Positions 25,873 through 34,406 of a stretch of DNA of 64,000 nucleotides are shown piece by piece; positions within the stretch are counted from its first letter, which is position 1, and each line of letters starts with the position of its first letter. Under the pieces are notes generated by a model. That model saw only the letters and a program-made list of their open reading frames with translations. It was not told the DNA's origin and made no database searches. A program made the position numbers and the translations under genes. Source of the stretch: Bradyrhizobium sp. sBnM-33 (GTDB lineage Bacteria > Pseudomonadota > Alphaproteobacteria > Rhizobiales > Xanthobacteraceae); contig NZ_CP136624.1 in NCBI RefSeq assembly GCF_032917945.1, forward strand, positions 1,488,001 through 1,552,000. The letters run 5' to 3'.

Positions 25873-26577
25873 TTACCGGCCCAATGGCATCCGATCCATT
25901 ATCGTGGTGCCGGCGGCAGAGAACAGTCTGTCCGTTTGCACGAGTTCGAGAGCCTCAACTGCAAAGCGGCCGAAGCTGGTCGTGCGATGGCGCGCGATCG
26001 CGCGAATGAACGAACCGGATAACGGGCCCGAAAAGCGGATCAGGTTTGCAAAGGCAGCCCTGCGAAACAGAAGATCGCGAAACAACCCCGGGCCTGCTGT
26101 TGATTTTCGCGCGCGAGAAAGATCCTGGGTCGAGCGTATAAGCTGTTGTCTGAGCTCCCAAAGCGAATCGTCTTCGGGAAACAACTGCAGGAAGACGGAA
26201 TTGGGGGAAACGCCCAGGCCTCGTCCGGTTAGGCCGAAGGGACGAAGCGATCCGATGCAATGCCGCAGTCGGGCGATCAACTCGGGTCGGTCGACGTCCT
26301 TCATGTCGTCGAAATTTCGGATCGTCACATGGACGGTGTCGGAGGGGTAATAGTGGTGCGAAGGATGGTGACGCTCGAGTTCAGCCAGGACTTTGCTGAT
26401 TCCGGAACTGGGCTGTTGAGGAAGCCGGGCGACCAGAGACAAGTGCACAGCCGCGGTCGGGCCCAATGTGGGGAGGATGTATGTTTGGCGCCGAACCGCG
26501 GAGAGGCTCAGGGCCGCCGTGCCGATCAGCCACAGAGCGCCAAACTGCAACGCGTCAAACGAGATGCGGGAATTCAA
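25873..26577 (-). CDS. 2H phosphoesterase / 2'-5' RNA ligase-like protein
   Basis: A 234-residue protein. An N-terminal hydrophobic segment (about 10-27, LQFGALWLIGTAALSLSA) may anchor it in the membrane. DTVHVTIRNFDD near residue 80 gives the first H-x-T motif of 2H enzymes. The usual second H-x-T/S is not evident: the corresponding place carries RHRTTSFGRFAVEALELVQT, so catalysis may be altered or lost. It lies between repeats A3 and A4. The assignment rests on the first motif and on the overall layout. Confidence 0.5.
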   Translation of the reverse strand: MNSRISFDALQFGALWLIGTAALSLSAVRRQTYILPTLGPTAAVHLSLVARLPQQPSSGISKVLAELERHHPSHHYYPSDTVHVTIRNFDDMKDVDRPELIARLRHCIGSLRPFGLTGRGLGVSPNSVFLQLFPEDDSLWELRQQLIRSTQDLSRARKSTAGPGLFRDLLFRRAAFANLIRFSGPLSGSFIRAIARHRTTSFGRFAVEALELVQTDRLFSAAGTTIMDRMPLGR

Positions 26578-26638
26578 GACGCTCTCCGTCCGACTTGTTT
26601 CGGCAGGCGGTATGTTTCGTGCATTCTAGGAACTGGCG

Positions 26639-26724
26639 CCGTCATTGCGAGGAGCGAAGCGACGAAGCAATCCATCTATCCCCGTGCGGAGAAATGGATT
26701 GCTTCGCTTCGCTCGCAATGACGG
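26639..26724. repeat. dispersed palindromic repeat family A, copy 4 (short form)
   Basis: CCGTCATTGCGAGGAGCG and GCTCGCAATGACGG ends with AAGCAATCCAT...ATGGATTGCTT arms. The central GCGCGAATGCGCGC module is missing, so this is the shortest clean hairpin form. Confidence 0.75.
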
Positions 26725-26744
26725 CCGAAACGTCTATGCCAACA

Positions 26745-27815
26745 TCACCCGCCGCCAGCCCGCTCATTCCGTGACGTCCGCCTGGACGCCGAAAAAATCT
26801 CCCAGCTCACCATGAAGATCGCCGCGATCAGCGGGCCGATGACAAAACCGTTGAGGCCGAAGACTTCGATGCCGCCCAGCGTGGAAATCAGCACAACGTA
26901 ATCCGGCAGCTTGGTATCTTTGCCGACCAGGAATGGACGCAGCACATTGTCCACCAGGCCAATGATTAGCACGCCATAGGCGATCAGCCCGATGCCCTGC
27001 CAAACGGCGCCGGTTGCGAGAAAGTAGATCGCGACGGGGAGCCACACCAAGGCGGCTCCGATGGCCGGCAGCAGCGACAGGAACGCCATCAGCACGGCCC
27101 ACAAAATCGGCGCGTGAACCCCGAGGAACCAGAACGCCAAACCGCCGAGCGCGCCCTGGACAATGGCCACCACAACCCCACCCTTGACGGTGGCGCGAAC
27201 GACATCGGCGAACCTGGTGAAGAGCGCTGATTTCTGATCGCCGTGGAGTGGAACAGCCTGCTTGATCAGGTCCGCCACTGCCCTGCCATCGCGCATCAGG
27301 AAAAACAGCAGGTACAACATGATGGCGAGGCTGATCACGAACTCGAAAGTGTTCATCCCGATGGTAAGCGCCTGGGGAGCCAGAACCTGACCGCCCTTCA
27401 TCAGGTTGGACGACAATGTTTCGCGAAGCCCTGAAAGGTTTGTCAGGTTGAACCGCTCCAGCCAACCGGTCGCCCAGGCCGGCAGCGCATCGAAGACACG
27501 CTGGATGTAGCCGGCGAAATCATATTCTCCGGACCTGATCTTCTCAAAAAGACTCGTTGCTTCCTGCACCAGGGAGGCCGCAACCATCGCCAGCGGTATA
27601 AGTACAATCGCGATGATGAGCAGGACGGTTACCAGGGCCGCGAGGTTCGGCCTGCCGGGCATCGATCGCAGCAGCGCCCGATTCACCGGCGCAAAGATGA
27701 CGGCCACGATGATCGCCCACAGAACGGCGCCGTAGAACGGCTGCAAAATCCAGGCGAATGCCAGCGTAACGGCAAACAGCAAAAGCAGAAAGGTCTGATC
27801 ATCGATCCTTCGCAC
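26745..27815 (-). CDS. AI-2E family (PerM/TqsA-like) transporter
   Basis: A polytopic protein of about 356 residues with the AI-2E transporter layout: hydrophobic N-terminal helices, a long soluble segment (about 90-150), then FVISLAIMLYLLFFLMRDGR and the C-terminal helices with LPAIGAALVWLPVAIY and VDNVLRPFLVGK. Family members export autoinducer-2 or act as other small-molecule exporters or antiporters. The start is uncertain: no ATG is in a good place, and GTG 27815 gives the usual length. An open frame extends to 28157 over the DUF411 gene. Confidence 0.8.
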   Translation of the reverse strand: MRRIDDQTFLLLLFAVTLAFAWILQPFYGAVLWAIIVAVIFAPVNRALLRSMPGRPNLAALVTVLLIIAIVLIPLAMVAASLVQEATSLFEKIRSGEYDFAGYIQRVFDALPAWATGWLERFNLTNLSGLRETLSSNLMKGGQVLAPQALTIGMNTFEFVISLAIMLYLLFFLMRDGRAVADLIKQAVPLHGDQKSALFTRFADVVRATVKGGVVVAIVQGALGGLAFWFLGVHAPILWAVLMAFLSLLPAIGAALVWLPVAIYFLATGAVWQGIGLIAYGVLIIGLVDNVLRPFLVGKDTKLPDYVVLISTLGGIEVFGLNGFVIGPLIAAIFMVSWEIFSASRRTSRNERAGGG

Positions 27816-28020
27816 GGGCGTCTCGTTCGCTGCTTTCCGGTTCGGCTGCGCAATGCCGGGACCATGGATCCGGTGCGCTTGTCCTCCGCTTGTATAGCGG
27901 TTTTTCGTGCCTGTACCGCGTCCGTTCGCAGAATTTCCGGTAACGCCCAGGATCGCGCGAGCCTGAGAATCCGTCACCTCGCTGGCCGGCGTGCGTGCGA
28001 GGCAGGGCTCAACCGGCAAA

Positions 28021-28506
28021 TCAGGTGTCAACCGGCTGCGTTCCGACGAAGCGCATATAGGGGCTTTGCCCGGCCGGGCCGAACAACACGACCGTGTAAG
28101 GTTGTGGCGTCCCGCCTTCCATTCCCGGTGACCCAACCGGCATGCCGGGAACGGCAAGACCCCTGGCGTTCGGACGCTCCGCCAGCAAGCGCTGGATCGC
28201 GAGCGCCGGCACGTGCCCTTCGATCGCGTAGCCGCTCACGACCGCGGTGTGACAGGCGGCGAGCTCAGGCGGAATGCCATGCTGCTGCTTGATCGGCGCA
28301 AGATCGGTAGCCTCATGCACCTCGACCGGAAAGCCGGCCGCGCGCAGATGATCGGCCCAGCCCGAACAACAGCCGCAGTTCGGATCCTTGTGGACGGTCA
28401 CGACAGGGTTAGCGGCAGCGGCGGACGCGATCGTCCGGCCTGCCAGCACGGCGGCGATCACGCCGAGGAAGGACCGCCGGGCGATGCAATGCAGTGTTTC
28501 GCTCAT
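28021..28506 (-). CDS. DUF411 periplasmic metal-binding protein
   Basis: A 161-residue exported protein with a twin-arginine-like signal (ARRSFLGVIAAVLAG). The mature protein has the DUF411 core: VTVHKDPNCGCCSGWADHL at about 35-54 with the metal-binding C-x-C-C pattern, then HTAVVSGYAIEGHVPA. DUF411 proteins are linked to copper and other metal tolerance. The ATG at 28506 follows AAGGTGAAG. A cupredoxin and a His-rich membrane protein follow upstream on the same strand, so a copper-handling group is likely. Confidence 0.82.
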   Translation of the reverse strand: MSETLHCIARRSFLGVIAAVLAGRTIASAAAANPVVTVHKDPNCGCCSGWADHLRAAGFPVEVHEATDLAPIKQQHGIPPELAACHTAVVSGYAIEGHVPALAIQRLLAERPNARGLAVPGMPVGSPGMEGGTPQPYTVVLFGPAGQSPYMRFVGTQPVDT

Positions 28507-28540
28507 CGACTTCACCTTTTCCGTTGGAGGTTCCAGTCAG

Positions 28541-28657
28541 CGTAGGATGGGTGGAGCCAACGGGTCCGGCCTTCGGCCGGCCCGATGATAAACTCCGCGA
28601 TATCCATCACCTCTTGAACTGCAGACGATGGGTATCGCTTCCCCCCACCCATCCTAC
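28541..28657. repeat. dispersed palindromic repeat family B, copy 4
   Basis: GCGTAGGATGGGTGGAGC at one end and CCCCACCCATCCTACG at the other. It contains an inner hairpin, GGCCTTCGGCCGGCCCGATG. It separates the DUF411 gene from the cupredoxin gene. Confidence 0.7.
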
Positions 28658-28778
28658 GGACTAATCCAGGCGCGCTATTTATTGAGCCGGCCAGTATTTG
28701 CTTCATCTGGTCGATCTCCTGCTGCTGTCCCTTGGTTGTCCCCTTAAGCCTGCAGTTCTGGCTTCACCTCACCGTCAT

Positions 28779-29240
28779 TCATTTCACCAGGATTTGGCCG
28801 ATCATACCGCCGTCGCGATGGCCGGGAATCAGGCACGAAAACTCGAACGTGCCTGCCTTGGTGAATTTCCAGACGATCTCGGCCGATTTTTTCGGCGCCA
28901 ACCGCACGCCGTTGGGTTCGTCGTGCTCCATGTGCGGGTGTTGCTTCATATCCTCGGCGTGCTTCAGGTTCTCTTCGGTCGTGGCGAGCAGGAATTCGTG
29001 GTCTTCCTGGCCGACGTTGCGGATCACGAAACGGATCTGCTCGCCGTGCTTCACCTCGATGCGTGAGGGCGTATAGGCCATTTCGCTCATTTCAACTTGA
29101 ATCGTCCGCGAAGGTTTCTTGGGATTGCCGGGCTCGCCGGCCGAATAGGTTTCATGGGCGTGCTTGTCGTGGCTATGCGCAGGCGCCGGCAGTGCGCACA
29201 AGGCGGCCATTGCAAGGCCAGCCATTACGATGTTTTTCAT
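28779..29240 (-). CDS. exported single-domain cupredoxin
   Basis: A 153-residue blue-copper-type protein with a signal peptide (about 1-22) and a His-rich mature N-terminus (HSHDKHAHE). The cupredoxin fold has ligands H81 (EDHEFLL), C136, H141 and M146 (SCLIPGHRDGGM). It would carry electrons or copper in the periplasm. A second His/Met cluster (HAEDMKQHPHMEH, about 94-106) may bind extra copper. Its translation start is unusual: a (GA)14 tract ends seven bases before the ATG and occupies the Shine-Dalgarno position. Confidence 0.85.
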   Translation of the reverse strand: MKNIVMAGLAMAALCALPAPAHSHDKHAHETYSAGEPGNPKKPSRTIQVEMSEMAYTPSRIEVKHGEQIRFVIRNVGQEDHEFLLATTEENLKHAEDMKQHPHMEHDEPNGVRLAPKKSAEIVWKFTKAGTFEFSCLIPGHRDGGMIGQILVK

Positions 29241-29247
29241 CCGATGT

Positions 29248-29278
<31 letters not shown>

Positions 29279-29387
29279 CGTCAACGATCAGCCGCGGCGA
29301 CGCGCGGCATGTTGGGCTAGATCCGTGGGAAGGAAGGTACGGGCATGCGCGCGCAGTCGAAGCGCAGCCGCCCGTCGTGATGTCGGA

Positions 29388-29810
29388 TCAGGCGATCGGA
29401 GGACGATAGAGCAGAGGGGGAGCCTCACCCGGCAGGCGCTGGACGTTTTCGGCAGCGCAGAGCGAGACCGGCGGCGAGGGCATTGCGACGGCAGGCGGAT
29501 CGGCTGCGATCGCTGAAACGCACAGCACCACGCAGCACGGTCCCGGCGAGGCTTTGCCGTCGTGCTGATCCCCGGCGTGCCCGGGCATGACATGATCGGC
29601 ATTGGCGTGATGCTGGTGCGAGGCCTCATGTTCCGGCTGCGCGCCGTCATGAATATGCGCGGCGGCAGCCGTCCCGAACTGGTGCACGAGGCACGACGCG
29701 GCATCGCCGAGCGCCAGCGCAGCGCCGGGTACCAGCACGCAAAACAGATAGAGCAGGGCAGCAAACCACCCCGCTTTGACGCGCACCGGCCTCGTCAAGC
29801 GAACGAACAT
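29388..29810 (-). CDS. small His/Cys-rich membrane protein (DUF2946-like)
   Basis: A 140-residue protein with one N-terminal transmembrane or signal segment (about 13-34, GWFAALLYLFCVLVPGAALA). A His-rich loop follows (HIHDGAQPEHEASHQHHANAD and nearby, about 54-85), then a CC pair in PGPCCVVLCVS, and the chain ends in LLYRPPIA. Such layouts occur in DUF2946-type proteins near copper genes. It is upstream of the cupredoxin on the same strand, with a 112-base gap before the GA tract. Copper binding is inferred from residues and neighbours. Confidence 0.55.
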   Translation of the reverse strand: MFVRLTRPVRVKAGWFAALLYLFCVLVPGAALALGDAASCLVHQFGTAAAAHIHDGAQPEHEASHQHHANADHVMPGHAGDQHDGKASPGPCCVVLCVSAIAADPPAVAMPSPPVSLCAAENVQRLPGEAPPLLYRPPIA

Positions 29811-29877
29811 TGCGGGCAAGCTATCCCCAACCGCCGATTCCGCCAAGGGCGTGAGACGCCGTCCCCATCACAAACGC

Positions 29878-31176
29878 ATGCCTAACATCGCGGCATTGTG
29901 GCTTGACCTTGGGCGATTTGACCCCGAAGTTCCGCCTGCCGTGGTAACTTATTCTGAATTCACCAAAGATTCCGACCTGTTCGTTCCCGATTCGCGCCGG
30001 GCGTGGCTCAGGCTTGCCGTGGCCGTGTTGATCGGCTCGCTCGGCAGCGTCGGCATGTGGTCGGTGGTGGTCGCACTCCCGGTGGTGCAGACGGAGTTTG
30101 CCGCGAGCCGCGGCACCGCCTCGCTAGCCTTTACGATGGTCATGCTCGGGTTCGGTTCCGGCGGCGTGCTGACGGGCAAGATCACCGACCGCTACGGCAT
30201 CGTCACCGCGATCGGTCTCGGCATCGGCATTTTGGGCCTCGGCTATATCGTCGCGGGTATGTCGACCTCGATCTGGCCCTTTATCCTGGTGCATTTCGCG
30301 ATCGGGCTCTCTTCGTCGGCCACCTTCGGCCCGCTGATGGCGGAAGCCTCGCACTGGTTCGATCGCTATAGGGGGCTGGCGGTCGCCATCGCCGCCAGCG
30401 GCAACTACATCGGCGGTGCGATCTGGCCGCCGCTGGTGAATTTCGGCATGGAGCAGATCGGCTGGCGCACCAGCCATATCGCGATCGGCGTCTTCACCGC
30501 GGTGGCGATGACGCTGGCGCTGATCGCGTTGCGTATGCTGATGGGAGCGGGAGGGCAGCGCGACCATGACAATGCGCCGCCGCCGCGCGTGGACTTGCGC
30601 CTTTCCACCAATGCGCTGACGGCGATCCTGTCCCTCGCCGCGATTGCCTGCTGCGTGGCGATGTCGATGCCGCAGGTGCACATCGTCGCCTATTGCGGCG
30701 ATCTCGGCTATGGCGTGGCGCGCGGCGCCGAAATGCTGTCGCTGATGCTGGGTTTCGGCATCATCAGCCGCATCGGTTCAGGCTTTCTCGCCGACAAGAT
30801 CGGTGGCATCCCCACGCTCCTGATCGGCTCGGTGGCGCAGGGCACCGCGCTTTTGTTCTATCTGTTCTTCGACAGCCTGACCTCGCTCTACATCATCTCC
30901 GCGATGTTCGGCCTGTTCCAGGGCGGCATTGTGCCGAGCTACGCCATTATCGTGCGCGAGGCGATGCCGGCTTCCGAAGCCGCGACCCGTGTCGGCATCG
31001 TGATCTTCGCCTCCGTGTTCGGCATGTCGTTCGGCGGCTGGATCTCCGGCGCGATCTTCGACGCCACCGGCTCCTACACCGCCGCGTTCGCCAACGGGCT
31101 GGCGTGGAACGCGCTCAACATCGGGATCATGCTGCTGCTGCTGATGCGCGCACGCCAGCGGCTCGCGATGGCATGA
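29878..31176 (+). CDS. major facilitator superfamily transporter (monocarboxylate/oxalate-porter type)
   Basis: A 12-helix permease of 432 residues from ATG 29878; a GTG at 29941 is an alternative that removes 21 residues. GKITDRYGIVTAIGLGIGI is the loop 2-3 region and SHWFDRYRGLAVAIAASG the region after helix 4. The mid-loop is short and charged (about 225-245). The resemblance is to the OFA/monocarboxylate porter branch. The substrate is unknown. It is divergent from the His-rich protein, with only 67 bases between starts. Confidence 0.8.
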   Translation: MPNIAALWLDLGRFDPEVPPAVVTYSEFTKDSDLFVPDSRRAWLRLAVAVLIGSLGSVGMWSVVVALPVVQTEFAASRGTASLAFTMVMLGFGSGGVLTGKITDRYGIVTAIGLGIGILGLGYIVAGMSTSIWPFILVHFAIGLSSSATFGPLMAEASHWFDRYRGLAVAIAASGNYIGGAIWPPLVNFGMEQIGWRTSHIAIGVFTAVAMTLALIALRMLMGAGGQRDHDNAPPPRVDLRLSTNALTAILSLAAIACCVAMSMPQVHIVAYCGDLGYGVARGAEMLSLMLGFGIISRIGSGFLADKIGGIPTLLIGSVAQGTALLFYLFFDSLTSLYIISAMFGLFQGGIVPSYAIIVREAMPASEAATRVGIVIFASVFGMSFGGWISGAIFDATGSYTAAFANGLAWNALNIGIMLLLLMRARQRLAMA

Positions 31177-31179
31177 GCG

Positions 31180-31584
31180 TCAAACCGCCTGTCCCGCCTT
31201 CAGCAGCGAACATCCCGTAATCTTCAGGCTGCCGTCCGGCTGCTGCTCCAGCGTGTAAAGCGCTTCCCAGGCTTCGCCATTGTCGTCGACGATGTGGACG
31301 CGCTGGGCGATCCGGCCATTGGCCGAACGCGCCTCGCCGAAGTCGAAACTCTTGTGGCGATAGACCGGGGCGTAGCCTTGCCGGACCATCTGCATGAAGA
31401 TGTCGGCTTGCGGAAAGATCTGCCTGATCTCGGGCGCGGCATGGGAATAGGCGGCCGCGGCGTCATCGCGGATGAACGCCTGCTCCTGCGCGCGGATCAC
31501 GCTCTGGGCGGTAGCGATATCGTCGGCGAGGGCAGGGACGCCCGACCCGATGAGGAATGCGAGAACCAGAACAAGAGCGCGCAT
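31180..31584 (-). CDS. DUF4864 exported protein
   Basis: A 134-residue protein with a signal peptide (about 1-20) and an NTF2/SnoaL-like DUF4864 domain (AQSVIRAQEQAFIRDDAAAA, then YRHKSFDFGEARSANGRIAQ, ending GCSLLKAGQAV). It converges on the MFS gene, the two stops being three bases apart. The function of the family is unknown. Confidence 0.72.
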   Translation of the reverse strand: MRALVLVLAFLIGSGVPALADDIATAQSVIRAQEQAFIRDDAAAAYSHAAPEIRQIFPQADIFMQMVRQGYAPVYRHKSFDFGEARSANGRIAQRVHIVDDNGEAWEALYTLEQQPDGSLKITGCSLLKAGQAV

Positions 31585-31691
31585 GCAAAATGCCCCCGAC
31601 TGGCGGTGCTTGCCACGGTGCAGACAGGTGAAAACTTATACCCACCGGCACGTCGGCGGAAGGACTATTCGCGTAAGCGTTCGGGGGAGGA

Positions 31692-31716
31692 GGAACAAGC
31701 CAAGGCAATTATCGTT
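31692..31716 (+). promoter_or_regulatory. EcfG (general stress sigma) promoter of the DUF1488 gene
   Basis: GGAAC at 31692-31696 and CGTT at 31713-31716 with exactly 16 bases between. The predicted transcript start would be about 15 bases before the ATG at 31739, leaving just room for the GGGGAGG site. Confidence 0.65.
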
Positions 31717-31738
31717 TTCTCTCGGGGAGGAACACCCG

Positions 31739-32017
31739 ATGACACTCACACGCGGAAACGTTCGCGGTTATGAGTTCGATCGCATGGTGCTGCTGTTCTC
31801 CATGATGGATGGGTCCAGGGAGATTCCCTGCGCCGTCAGCGCTTCAGCGATGGACGATCTGGAACATGCCTCGCGCACGGCGACCAGCGAGCGCGAACAG
31901 CAATTCCTGCGCCTGCGTGACCGGATCGAGCAATGCGCGTCGCGCAAGTTCGACGCCGGGGAGTTAGAGGGGAGCCCGCCCGGCATCATCCTGCGCAGCA
32001 TCGATTTTCGCGGTTAG
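31739..32017 (+). CDS. DUF1488 small protein
   Basis: A 92-residue protein. MTLTRGNVRGYEFDRMVLLF followed by FSMMDGSREIPCAVSASAMDDL fits the DUF1488 family, and the C-terminal half is a helix (REQQFLRLRDRIEQCASRKF). A GGGGAGG site lies eight bases before the ATG at 31739. The preceding EcfG promoter suggests stress induction. The function is unknown. Confidence 0.65.
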   Translation: MTLTRGNVRGYEFDRMVLLFSMMDGSREIPCAVSASAMDDLEHASRTATSEREQQFLRLRDRIEQCASRKFDAGELEGSPPGIILRSIDFRG

Positions 32018-32069
32018 CTCTGTTGCTGGCCCTGCTCCAGGCGCTGTCGTCGCCGCGATGGCAGGCCGC

Positions 32070-32501
32070 CTAGTGCGAATGCACGTCGAGGAACGGCGTA
32101 TCGTTCGCGCTGACGTAGAAGATGACCACCCTGGTCGGCTCGGTGGCGCTGCGGTTGTAACCGGTCATGGGCACGTTCGGCGGTTCGACCATCGCCTCGC
32201 CAGCCTTGACCGTGAGCGGTGGACGGCCGTCCAGTTCGAGCGTGAAGGCGCCTTCGAGGACGTAGACCGTCACCGGAAAGCGATGGGTGTGATAAACGGT
32301 CTTGTCGCCCGGCTTGAACGTCGCCGTCATGACTCGCACGGTTTGCTTGTCGTCCTTTGGCAATCCCTCGACGACCTGCTGCAGCACCATGTTCGGCTTG
32401 GCGATATTCGGCGTGGTCGCTCCGTGTTGCTGCGCCGATGCGGGATGGCTGAGGCCGAGGCCGGCGAGCAGGGTGATGCCCGGCACAAGATGGCTACGCA
32501 T
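32070..32501 (-). CDS. exported cupin-domain protein
   Basis: A 143-residue protein with a signal peptide (about 1-23) and a single cupin barrel. GDKTVYHTHRFPVTVYVLEG is cupin motif 1 (H72, H74, E84 region), and motif 2 is weaker (PMTGYNRSATEPTRVVIFYV). Its metal and substrate are unknown. It is divergent from the LysR gene 116 bases away, which may regulate it. Confidence 0.75.
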   Translation of the reverse strand: MRSHLVPGITLLAGLGLSHPASAQQHGATTPNIAKPNMVLQQVVEGLPKDDKQTVRVMTATFKPGDKTVYHTHRFPVTVYVLEGAFTLELDGRPPLTVKAGEAMVEPPNVPMTGYNRSATEPTRVVIFYVSANDTPFLDVHSH

Positions 32502-32617
32502 GTATCGCTCCTTTCGTTAGTCACCGCGCTGTTTCGACGCAACAGCCTAGGCAGCAGGGCGACGCCGCGGGAGCCGCAAGATTGCTAGGTCCCGCTCCAA
32601 AAGTGCATAATGGGCGC

Positions 32618-33508
32618 ATGTTCGACTGGAACGACCTGAAATACTTTCTTGCCGTGGCGCGGCACGGCAGCACGATTGCAGCCGGCAAGGCGCTCGGCAC
32701 CAGCCAGTCGACCGTGCACCGCCGGCTTGAAGAGCTGGAGCGCCGGATCGGCCAGGCGCTGGTGAGCCGGCAGGCCGGTGGCTATCGTCTTTCCGAATAC
32801 GGCACCACGCTCTTACCCTTTGCTGAACGCGTCGAGGCCGCGATAGGGGATTTCCAGCGGCGGGCAACCGATGTCGAGCATGAGATGAAGGGTGCGATCC
32901 GCGTCACGTGCCCTGAGCCGATCGTCATCCGCATAACGCAGTCGGGCCTGATCGAGCGGTTTCATGCCCGCCATCCGCATTTGCGCGTCGAGTTCATCAC
33001 CAGCGACCGCTATCTCGACCTGTCGAAGGGCGAGGTCGACGTCGCTTTCCGCTCAGGCGATACTGACGACGAGCTAATCGGCCGGAAGATCGCGGATTCA
33101 TTCTGGGCGGTGTATGCCAGCCGTGATTATGTCGAGCGTCACGGCAAGCCCGATCGTGTCGAAGACTTGTCGCAACATCCTCTTATCGGCTTCGACGAGA
33201 CGCTGGCCAATCACCGGGCCGCCAAGTGGCTGAAGGACGTCGCGCCCGACGCCAGAATGCCGGTGCGCAACAACAGCGTGCTCGGCCTCGTTTCCGCGGT
33301 GAAATCCGGCGCTGGAATAGGGCCGCTGCCGACGGCGCTCGGGGACGCGGAGCCGGATCTGGTCCGTGTGCTCGGGCCCGTGCCGGAGCTGACCCGAAGC
33401 TGGCGGCTGTTGACGCACCCCGACATCCGACGCTTGCCGCGGATTGTCGCGTTTTTCGACTACATCGTCGAGCAGCGCGACTCGTTGAAATCGATCCTGA
33501 CGGGGTAG
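32618..33508 (+). CDS. LysR-family transcriptional regulator
   Basis: A 296-residue regulator with an N-terminal winged helix (DLKYFLAVARHGSTIAAGKA and LGTSQSTVHRRLEELERRIG) and a C-terminal effector domain (VDVAFRSGDTDDELIGRKI). ATG 32618 is used; an upstream TTG adds 12 unconserved residues. Its target may be the divergent cupin gene. The region after its stop folds into a GC-rich hairpin (33505-33530) without a T-run. Confidence 0.85.
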   Translation: MFDWNDLKYFLAVARHGSTIAAGKALGTSQSTVHRRLEELERRIGQALVSRQAGGYRLSEYGTTLLPFAERVEAAIGDFQRRATDVEHEMKGAIRVTCPEPIVIRITQSGLIERFHARHPHLRVEFITSDRYLDLSKGEVDVAFRSGDTDDELIGRKIADSFWAVYASRDYVERHGKPDRVEDLSQHPLIGFDETLANHRAAKWLKDVAPDARMPVRNNSVLGLVSAVKSGAGIGPLPTALGDAEPDLVRVLGPVPELTRSWRLLTHPDIRRLPRIVAFFDYIVEQRDSLKSILTG

Positions 33509-33579
33509 GCGGGGAAGCCCCCGCGCCTACCGGATAGGGCCGCCGAGATTGTCGATGTCAGGTGAGGGACGGGCGGTAG

Positions 33580-34359
33580 TCACCGCCCCTGGAAGACCGC
33601 GGCGCGCCGCTCGATGAAGGATTGAATGCCTTCGCGCGCGTCGGCACTGTTGAGCACGCGTTCCCGCACGGTCGGGAGATAGGCGATCGCCGCCTGCTCG
33701 CCCTGCTCGACATATTTAAGCGCCGCTTCCTTGGTGACCTGAATGCCGAGCGGCGCATTGCCGGCAATGATCCTGGCGAGCGCCATCGCACGCTCGATTT
33801 GCTGGCCCGCCGGGACCACCTCCTGGACCAGCCCGATCTCGCGGGCGCGCGCTGCGGTGAATTCGTCGCAGAGGAACAGATGATACATCGCGTTGCCCCA
33901 GCCGGTGCGCGACAGGAAGCGGAAATGCGCACCTCCAAGCGGGGCGATGCCACGCTTGGATTCCATCTGGCAGAAGCGGGAATCGTCGGCGGCAACAACA
34001 ATGTCGCCCGCCAGCATCAGCTCGATGCCGACGGTGAAGACGATGCCCTGCACCGCCGTGACGATCGGCTTCTTGCAGCGCTTCTGCAGGCCGAAGACGT
34101 CGACATTACCTTCTTTGAAATTCCGCTTCTCGGCGTTAGGGCCGAAGAATTTCGGCATGTCGAGGCCGGCGGTGAAATCCTTACCTTCGGCGCAGATGAC
34201 GCCGACCCAATAGTTGTCGTTGTTGTGGAGTTCCGTCAGGGCGTCCGACAACTGCTCCATCATCGCCGGCGAGAACGCGTTCTTCTTGGCGGGGTTGTCG
34301 ATGATGATCTTGAAGATGCGATCATGGGTTTCGGTGCGGATTGTTCCTTCGCTGCTCAT
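33580..34359 (-). CDS. crotonase-family enoyl-CoA hydratase/isomerase
   Basis: A 259-residue crotonase-fold protein acting on an acyl-CoA thioester. EGKDFTAGLDMPKF and VQGIVFTVGIELMLAGDIVV are the oxyanion-hole and helix regions. The residue after the second oxyanion glycine is not a clear catalytic Glu of the standard hydratase type (ESKRGIAPLGG follows), so isomerase or other chemistry is possible. It is downstream of the tautomerase gene with a 47-base gap, in what appears to be a TetR-controlled operon. Confidence 0.82.
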   Translation of the reverse strand: MSSEGTIRTETHDRIFKIIIDNPAKKNAFSPAMMEQLSDALTELHNNDNYWVGVICAEGKDFTAGLDMPKFFGPNAEKRNFKEGNVDVFGLQKRCKKPIVTAVQGIVFTVGIELMLAGDIVVAADDSRFCQMESKRGIAPLGGAHFRFLSRTGWGNAMYHLFLCDEFTAARAREIGLVQEVVPAGQQIERAMALARIIAGNAPLGIQVTKEAALKYVEQGEQAAIAYLPTVRERVLNSADAREGIQSFIERRAAVFQGR

Positions 34360-34406
34360 GATCTTCTCCGTCCTGACTGTTCTGGAATGCAGTGCCGGGC
34401 TCGCGC

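Noticed and set aside
27816..28157. N-terminal extension of the AI-2E transporter to 470 residues
   Set aside because: The extension overlaps the DUF411 gene on the same strand in a different frame and contains no helix. The family starts near the GTG at 27815.
29776..29877. Upstream extension of the MFS transporter by 34 residues
   Set aside because: It overlaps the divergent His-rich gene and its start region, is basic and without membrane character, and ATG 29878 precedes the first conserved helix.
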